A DNA stretch of 64,000 nt from AC-32 sp963821495 (GTDB lineage Bacteria; Actinomycetota; Thermoleophilia; Gaiellales; Gaiellaceae): positions 434,001 through 498,000 of the forward strand of contig CAWGEA010000003.1 in NCBI GenBank assembly GCA_963821495.1. The letters are read 5' to 3'. Positions within the stretch are counted from its first letter, which is position 1; each line of letters starts with the position of its first letter. Both the position numbers and the translations under genes were made by a program. Of the stretch, positions 59,426 to 64,000 are shown piece by piece. The notes beneath the pieces were generated by a model. It was not told where the DNA came from. It did not search any database and worked only from the letters and a program-made list of their open reading frames with translations.

Positions 59426-60550
59426 TCAGGTGCCCTTGGGCGTGACCTTCACGGTCACCTTCTTGTAGTCGCTGCCGTTCACGTCGACGCCCTCGGCCGA
59501 GATCTCGTCCACGGCGTCCTGCGCCAGGTCGGTGCGGTAGGCGTCCGGGCTCGGCGCCTTCTTGATCACCTTGAAGTCCTGCGCGATCTTTGCGGTCCGG
59601 TCGTAGGCGGCCTTGTCCATCACGCCGATGCCCTTCGGCGCCGGCCAGGTGAGCGCGTTGATCTCGTTCATCATCCACGTCTGGTGGCCCTTGCCGAGCG
59701 TCGGGCCGTTGTTCAGCACGATCTGCGTGCACTCCGAGACGTGGTCGCGGCAGTAGATCCAACCCTTGAAGCTCGCCGCGAGGAACTTCTTGGCGGTCTC
59801 CTGGTTGTCCTTGTCGCCGATCCAGTCGCCGCGGACGAAGACGCCGTCCTCGAGCATCCCGGTCCCGGCGGCCTCCATCGTGATGATGTTGAGGTCGCTC
59901 GGCTGGTAGAGCTTGCCCGTCTGCGGGTTCTTGGTCTCGAGCACCTGCGCGAGCTCGTTGTACGTCATCGCCGCCGCCGCGTCGACCTGCTTCTTCAGGA
60001 ACAGATCCATGTTGAACGGCTGGTTGACGATCGTGACGTCGGACTTCGGGTTCATCCCGTTCTTGTTCAGGGCTGCGTAGAGCTCGTTCTCGTTGCCGCA
60101 GCACCAGACGCCGACCTTCTTGCCGCGCATCTGCCCGATCGACGTGATGCCCGAGTCCTTCCAGGTGAGCTCGGTCATGCCGCTCTTGCCGAAGACCTGC
60201 GCGATGTTCACCAGGTCCTGGCCGTTGTCTCGCGCCGCCAGCAGGCTCGGCAGCCAGTCGATGCCGAACTCGGCCTGCTTCCCGAGCACGACCTGCTCCG
60301 GCGTGATGCTCGGGCCGCCGACCTTGATGTTGACGTCGAGGCCCTCCTCGTCGTAGTAGCCCTTGGCCTTCGCGGCGTAGTAGCCGGCGAACTGTGCCTG
60401 CGTGACCCACTTCAGCTGCAGGGTCACCTTCTTCTTGGCGCCGCCGGTGCTTGTGCCCCCGCTCTCGGAGGACTTGCTGCTGCCGCCACAGCCGGCGACG
60501 AGCACGCTCACGAGCACGACCAGTGCCGCGAGCAGGAACCTGCGACTCAT
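59426..60550 (-). CDS. NMT1/THI5-like ABC transporter substrate-binding lipoprotein
   Basis: Lipoprotein of 374 residues (lipobox VSVLVAGC near residue 21). The NMT1-like domain starts VTLQLKWVTQAQFAGYYAAKAKGYY, characteristic of binding proteins for pyrimidine-like compounds, with GVWCCGNENE as a distinctive cysteine pair. A ribosome binding site GAAAGGGG precedes ATG 60550. Its permease and ATPase follow upstream on the same strand. Import of a pyrimidine or hydantoin is inferred from the neighbouring enzymes. Confidence 0.9.
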   Translation of the reverse strand: MSRRFLLAALVVLVSVLVAGCGGSSKSSESGGTSTGGAKKKVTLQLKWVTQAQFAGYYAAKAKGYYDEEGLDVNIKVGGPSITPEQVVLGKQAEFGIDWLPSLLAARDNGQDLVNIAQVFGKSGMTELTWKDSGITSIGQMRGKKVGVWCCGNENELYAALNKNGMNPKSDVTIVNQPFNMDLFLKKQVDAAAAMTYNELAQVLETKNPQTGKLYQPSDLNIITMEAAGTGMLEDGVFVRGDWIGDKDNQETAKKFLAASFKGWIYCRDHVSECTQIVLNNGPTLGKGHQTWMMNEINALTWPAPKGIGVMDKAAYDRTAKIAQDFKVIKKAPSPDAYRTDLAQDAVDEISAEGVDVNGSDYKKVTVKVTPKGT

Positions 60551-60606
60551 CCGTTCCCCTTTCGTAATCGACGACCCGATCCGGCCCGCGCCATTCTGAC
60601 CCGCTT

Positions 60607-61401
60607 TCACTCCGCGTGGAAGTCCCGGCGCGAGGGGTCCCACGAGGTGGTCAGCCGCTCGGCGAGGGCGACCGCACCGTAGAAGAGGATGCCGAACGCG
60701 CTGGCCAGCACGATCCCGGCCCAGGCCAGCGAGAAGTTGGTGTAGGAGGAGGCGTTCAGGATCGTGACGCCGAGCGCGGTGATCGGGCCGCCGAAGTACT
60801 CGCCCACGATCGCCCCGATCATCGAGAGCACGCTCGCGATCTTCAGGCCGGCGAAGAGGTGCGGTAGCGAGGCCGGGATGCGCACGCGGCGGAAGGTCGA
60901 GCCCCGGCCGGCGGCGTAGGAGCGCATCAGCTCGATCGCGCGCGGGTCGACCGAGGTCAGCCCGCGCAGCATGTTGATCAACACCGGGAAGAAGCAGAGG
61001 ACGGCGGCGATCGCCATCTTCGAGAACGGGTTCAGCAGGCCGAACCAGTTGTTCATGATCGGCGCGAAGGCGATGATCGGCACGGCGTTCGCCGCGACGG
61101 CGAACGGCATGAAGGCCGTCCCGAGCGGCGCGAAGGCCGCGAACAGCAAAGCGACGACGATCGCCGTGCTCGAGCCGAGCGCGAACCCGCCGAGCGCCTC
61201 CTTGAACGTGTAGATGCCCGCGTCCCAGAGCGTTCCGCGCTCGTCCCAGAAGGTGCGGGCGATCTCGGTCGGCTTGGGCAGCAGGAACTCCTGCACGTCG
61301 AAGGCGACCACGAGCCCCTGCCACGCGACGATCCCGAGCACGAACACGGCGAGCGCGGGGCCCCAGTCCCCGACGCGCCGGCGAACGACCGCGACGCTCA
61401 G
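60607..61401 (-). CDS. ABC transporter permease (NMT1-type), probable CTG start
   Basis: Inner-membrane component of about 264 residues with six transmembrane segments and the EAA-like loop ELMRSYAAGRGSTFRRVRIPASLPHL. A GTG at 61347 would start inside the first membrane span. The frame continues upstream through a basic cytoplasmic N-terminus (AVVRRRVGDWGPALAV) to CTG 61401, which overlaps the ATPase stop as CTGA. The longer form fits the usual permease topology. Confidence 0.88.
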   Translation of the reverse strand: MSVAVVRRRVGDWGPALAVFVLGIVAWQGLVVAFDVQEFLLPKPTEIARTFWDERGTLWDAGIYTFKEALGGFALGSSTAIVVALLFAAFAPLGTAFMPFAVAANAVPIIAFAPIMNNWFGLLNPFSKMAIAAVLCFFPVLINMLRGLTSVDPRAIELMRSYAAGRGSTFRRVRIPASLPHLFAGLKIASVLSMIGAIVGEYFGGPITALGVTILNASSYTNFSLAWAGIVLASAFGILFYGAVALAERLTTSWDPSRRDFHAE

Positions 61402-62198
61402 GGCGCCTCCTCCGCGAGCTCCGGCTCGAGCTGCGCGCCTCGCCCGGCGAGCCGTTCGCGGACACCGGTCACGAGCTCGAAGAACCGCGGCTCCTCGCGC
61501 GTCTCGGCCGTCCGCGGGTAGGGCAGGTCGACCTCGACGATGTCCGCGACGCGGCCGGGCCGCGGCGACATCACGACCACGCGGGTCGAGAGGAAGACGG
61601 CCTCCGCGATCGAGTGCGTGACGAAGACGATCGTCGAGCCGCTCGCCTCCCAGATCCGCAGCAGCTCGAGGTTCAAGCGCTCGCGCGTCATCTCATCGAG
61701 GGCGCCGAAGGGCTCGTCCATCAGCAGCAGCGCGGGGTCGAACGAGAGCGCGCGCGCGATCGCGACGCGCTGCTGCATCCCGCCCGAGAGCTGCCACGGG
61801 CGGTGGTCCTCGAAGCCCTCGAGCTCGACGAGGGTGAGCAGCTCCTTGACGCGCTGCGCCCGCTTCTCGCGATTCCAGCGCAGCAGCTCCAGCGGCAGCG
61901 CGATGTTCTTCTCGACCGTGCGCCAGTCGTAGAGCACCGCCTCCTGGAAGACGATCCCGTAGTCGTGGTCGAGCCGCGCGCGATGGGCCGGCTTGCCGTT
62001 CACCTCGACGACCCCCTCCGAGGGATCGATCAGGTCGCCGATGATCCGCAGCAGCGTCGACTTGCCACAGCCGGACGGTCCGATCAGCGAGACGAACTCG
62101 CGCGGCCGGACGTCGAGGTCGATCCCGCTCAGCGCGGTCACGCCGGCCTTGAACACCTTCGACACGCCCTGGATCGAGACGGCCGGCAGGTCGTTCAC
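61398..62198 (-). CDS. ABC transporter ATP-binding protein (NitT/TauT type)
   Basis: ATPase of 266 residues: Walker A GPSGCGKSTLL, signature LSGGMQQRVAIARAL, Walker B LLLMDEPFGALD and switch His in VTHSIAEAVF, the NitT/TauT subtype. GTG 62198 overlaps the second permease stop (GTGA). It serves the permeases at 60607 and 62195. Confidence 0.92.
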   Translation of the reverse strand: MNDLPAVSIQGVSKVFKAGVTALSGIDLDVRPREFVSLIGPSGCGKSTLLRIIGDLIDPSEGVVEVNGKPAHRARLDHDYGIVFQEAVLYDWRTVEKNIALPLELLRWNREKRAQRVKELLTLVELEGFEDHRPWQLSGGMQQRVAIARALSFDPALLLMDEPFGALDEMTRERLNLELLRIWEASGSTIVFVTHSIAEAVFLSTRVVVMSPRPGRVADIVEVDLPYPRTAETREEPRFFELVTGVRERLAGRGAQLEPELAEEAP

Positions 62199-63073
62199 GC
62201 GACGTGCTCCGGGGCGCGGCGCAGGACGAGGTGCTCGGTCAGGACGACCGCGCCGAAGAAGGCGAACCCGACCACCGCGCAGACGATGTTCGTCGCCCAC
62301 AGGCGCTCGGGCCCGGTCGAGTAGTACTGGTTGAAGTTGACGATCGCGCCGCCCAGCCCATCCTGGATCGAGGCCGGCGTCTCGCCGATGATCGCGCCGA
62401 TCACGCTCGCGGTCGCCGAGATCTTCAGGGCGGAGAACACGAACGGCAACGAGGCGGGTACCCGCAGCTTCCAGAGCACGCCGCGGCGGTCGGCCGCGTA
62501 AGAGCGCATCAGCTCGAGGTCGCGCGGGCGGGGCGAGAGCAGGCCGCGCAGCGTGTTCATGGCGACCGGGAAGAAGGTCAGGTAGGCGGCGATCACCGCG
62601 ACCGAGATCCACGGCTGCACGCCCTTCGTCCCGAGCCCGACGACGACCATCGGCGCGACGGCGAGGATCGGAACCGTCTGCGAGACGACGATGTACGGCA
62701 GCAGGCCGCGCCGTAGGAGCACCGAGTGCGCGAGCAGCACGGCGAGGACGAATCCGACGGTGCCGCCGATCGCGAACCCGAGCAGCGCCTCCTTCGCGGT
62801 GAAGAGGGCCCAGTGCCACTCCAGCTGGATCAACGGCGGGCCGTCAGGCTGGAGCGGCTTCGTGAGCGTGTTCAGCATGTCGTGGATGTGCGGCATCGTG
62901 GTCGCGTCCACGGGGAATGGCCACGTGATCCCGACGGTCTCGCCGAACCAGCGGTAGGCCTCCCACAGCGCCCAGAAGACCGCGACCCCGACAACGACGA
63001 GCCCGACGCGCTTCGCGCCGCGTACCGCCTCGATCCTCGGTGTGGTCGTCCGGTCGACGGCGACTGAAGCCAT
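62195..63073 (-). CDS. ABC transporter permease (second, NMT1-type)
   Basis: Permease of 292 residues with a longer N-terminal region and a periplasmic loop rich in Trp and Pro. The EAA loop is ELMRSYAADRRGVLWKLRVPASLPFV, parallel to the first permease. ATG 63073 is chosen because the GTG at 63091 would overlap the TAAGCAT -10-like element on this strand. It is the first gene of the transporter operon and divergent from the carbamoylase. Confidence 0.88.
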   Translation of the reverse strand: MASVAVDRTTTPRIEAVRGAKRVGLVVVGVAVFWALWEAYRWFGETVGITWPFPVDATTMPHIHDMLNTLTKPLQPDGPPLIQLEWHWALFTAKEALLGFAIGGTVGFVLAVLLAHSVLLRRGLLPYIVVSQTVPILAVAPMVVVGLGTKGVQPWISVAVIAAYLTFFPVAMNTLRGLLSPRPRDLELMRSYAADRRGVLWKLRVPASLPFVFSALKISATASVIGAIIGETPASIQDGLGGAIVNFNQYYSTGPERLWATNIVCAVVGFAFFGAVVLTEHLVLRRAPEHVA

Positions 63074-63108
63074 CGGCGGGATGCTTACCACACTCCGTTG
63101 CAGCGGGT

Positions 63109-63114
63109 TAGCAT
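63109..63114 (+). promoter_or_regulatory. Candidate -10 element (leaderless promoter of carbamoylase)
   Basis: TAGCAT ends six bases before the GTG at 63121. On the opposite strand TAAGCAT stands a few bases before the permease start, so both divergent genes may be leaderless. Confidence 0.45.
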
Positions 63115-63120
63115 CGCGCC

Positions 63121-64000
63121 GTGCCGCTCGATCCTGCGAGAACCGTCGCCGAGCTGAAGGAGCTGCGCGAGCTCACGGGCGACGAGAACGGCGCCCAGCG
63201 CGTCGCCTGGACGGAGACCTGGGAGCGCGCGCGGGGCTGGCTGCGGGAGAAGCTCGACGGCCTCCCGCTCGAGGAGGAGATCGACGAGGCCGGGAACCAG
63301 TGGTGGACGCTGCGCGGCGGCTCCGAGCGTGCGGTGCTGATCGGCGGCCACATCGACTCGGTCCCGAACGGCGGCTGGCTGGACGGGGCCCTGAACGTCA
63401 TGGCCGGGGTCGAGGTGGTGCGCCGGCTGGCCGAGGACGGTGAGCCCGCGACAACGATACGGCTGGTGAACTGGGCCGACGAGGAGGGCGCGCGCTTCGG
63501 CCGCTCGCTGTTCGGCTCCTCCGCGGCGGCCGGCTCGATGGCCGACCAGGACGAGCTGCGCGGGCGCCGAGACGGCGACGGCGTCGCGCTGCCGGACGCG
63601 CTGCGCGAGCACAGCGTCGACCTCGACGGCGCCTTGCAGGCGCGCGCGCAGCTGGAGGGCGCTGCCGCCTACCTGGAGCTGCACATCGAGCAGGGGCCGG
63701 TGCTGGAGTCGCTCGGCCTGCCGCTCGGCGTCGTGCTCGGCACCTTTGGCGTTGAGCGGCACCAGGTCACCTTCCGCGGCCAGGCCGCGCACGCGGGCTC
63801 GACGCCGATGGACAAGCGGCGCGACGCGCTGGCGGGGGCCTCGAAGCTCGAGCTCGAGATCCGCGAGATCGCCAAGCGGACGGGCGAGGGGGCGGTGTGC
63901 ACGATGGGCGGGGTCGTCACGCGCCCCGGGATCGTCACTTCGGTCGTCGAGACCGCCGAGTGCCTGCTCGACCAGCGGCACCTGGACGCTACGAAGCTCG
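63121..64000 (+). CDS. M20-family amidohydrolase (carbamoylase/ureidopropionase-like), truncated by window
   Basis: Zinc hydrolase; 293 residues are visible and the frame is open at the end. Metal ligands appear in GGHIDSVPNGGWLDGALNV (His, Asp), NWADEEGARFG (Glu pair) and LELHIEQGPVLES (His). The dimerisation domain begins at FRGQAAHAGSTPMDKRRD. Within the M20 family this pattern fits N-carbamoyl-beta-alanine or allantoate amidohydrolases. Next to dihydropyrimidinase the ureidopropionase reaction (N-carbamoyl-beta-alanine to beta-alanine) is the best guess. Confidence 0.9.
   Translation, partial: MPLDPARTVAELKELRELTGDENGAQRVAWTETWERARGWLREKLDGLPLEEEIDEAGNQWWTLRGGSERAVLIGGHIDSVPNGGWLDGALNVMAGVEVVRRLAEDGEPATTIRLVNWADEEGARFGRSLFGSSAAAGSMADQDELRGRRDGDGVALPDALREHSVDLDGALQARAQLEGAAAYLELHIEQGPVLESLGLPLGVVLGTFGVERHQVTFRGQAAHAGSTPMDKRRDALAGASKLELEIREIAKRTGEGAVCTMGGVVTRPGIVTSVVETAECLLDQRHLDATKL

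Overview
The window is about 70 % G+C with dense, overlapping operons and no mobile elements, rRNA, recognisable tRNA or CRISPR. The gene set points to a free-living aerobic actinobacterium. It includes a PASTA-kinase/cell-division operon in actinobacterial order, a PdtaS/PdtaR-type sensor and ANTAR regulator, OpcA next to zwf, and a caa3-type oxidase. A deep lineage such as Thermoleophilia is my inference from overall gene content; it is not proven by any single marker.

Layout. 1-8780 (minus): envelope-signalling operon fhaA-fhaB-pstP-rodA-pbpA-pknB, preceded by a second Ser/Thr kinase with a polytopic membrane half. 8873-11820 (plus): membrane-anchored CARDB-like protein, DUF4446 protein, HNH nuclease, SIMPL protein. 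11807-16327 (minus): a sulfurtransferase, then a tightly coupled nitrogen operon read glnA (GSI-beta), acetyltransferase, P-II, amt, zinc-ribbon microprotein. 16452-22572: a membrane-anchored trypsin-like protease (minus), then ABC exporter, double-GNAT protein and MFS transporter, followed by a second glutamine synthetase (GSI-alpha) (plus). 22721-32249: secreted beta-helix protein with a 38-proline hinge, small membrane proteins, the PdtaS/PdtaR pair flanking a methyltransferase, and an ABC-F ATPase. 32387-43246: pentose-phosphate/glycolysis cluster (frameshifted FGGY kinase, tkt, rpiB, tal, alpha/beta-hydrolase, pgi, short gnd, zwf, opcA). 43256-45355: ECF sigma factor with a DUF4349 protein and a lipoprotein. 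45339-52269 (minus): secreted fibronectin-like protein, amidase, 38-residue membrane protein, ctaB, ctaD, ctaC. 52851-64000: a probable reductive pyrimidine catabolism locus (class III aminotransferase, MmsA, dihydropyrimidinase, NMT1-type ABC transporter, M20 carbamoylase) with a DJ-1 protein and an intradiol dioxygenase.

The most interesting signal is regulatory. Both glutamine synthetase genes have an intrinsic-terminator hairpin only 18-26 bases before the start codon, leaving no room for a promoter after it. This suggests regulated transcription attenuation. The two leaders share a short element that can form a six-base-loop hairpin overlapping the terminator stem. In the glnA operon leader this hairpin, together with a second one upstream, resembles the two-hairpin target of ANTAR antiterminators, and an ANTAR regulator (PdtaR) is encoded about 12 kb away. 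The P-II and GSI-beta encoded by that operon both appear to lack the tyrosines used for covalent control, so RNA-level control may substitute for it.

Two other genome habits stand out. Many genes have a TANNNT -10 element 6-9 bases before the start codon, which implies leaderless mRNAs. Three downstream genes seem to begin at a CTG that overlaps the preceding stop as CTGA, parallel to the many ATGA and GTGA junctions here.
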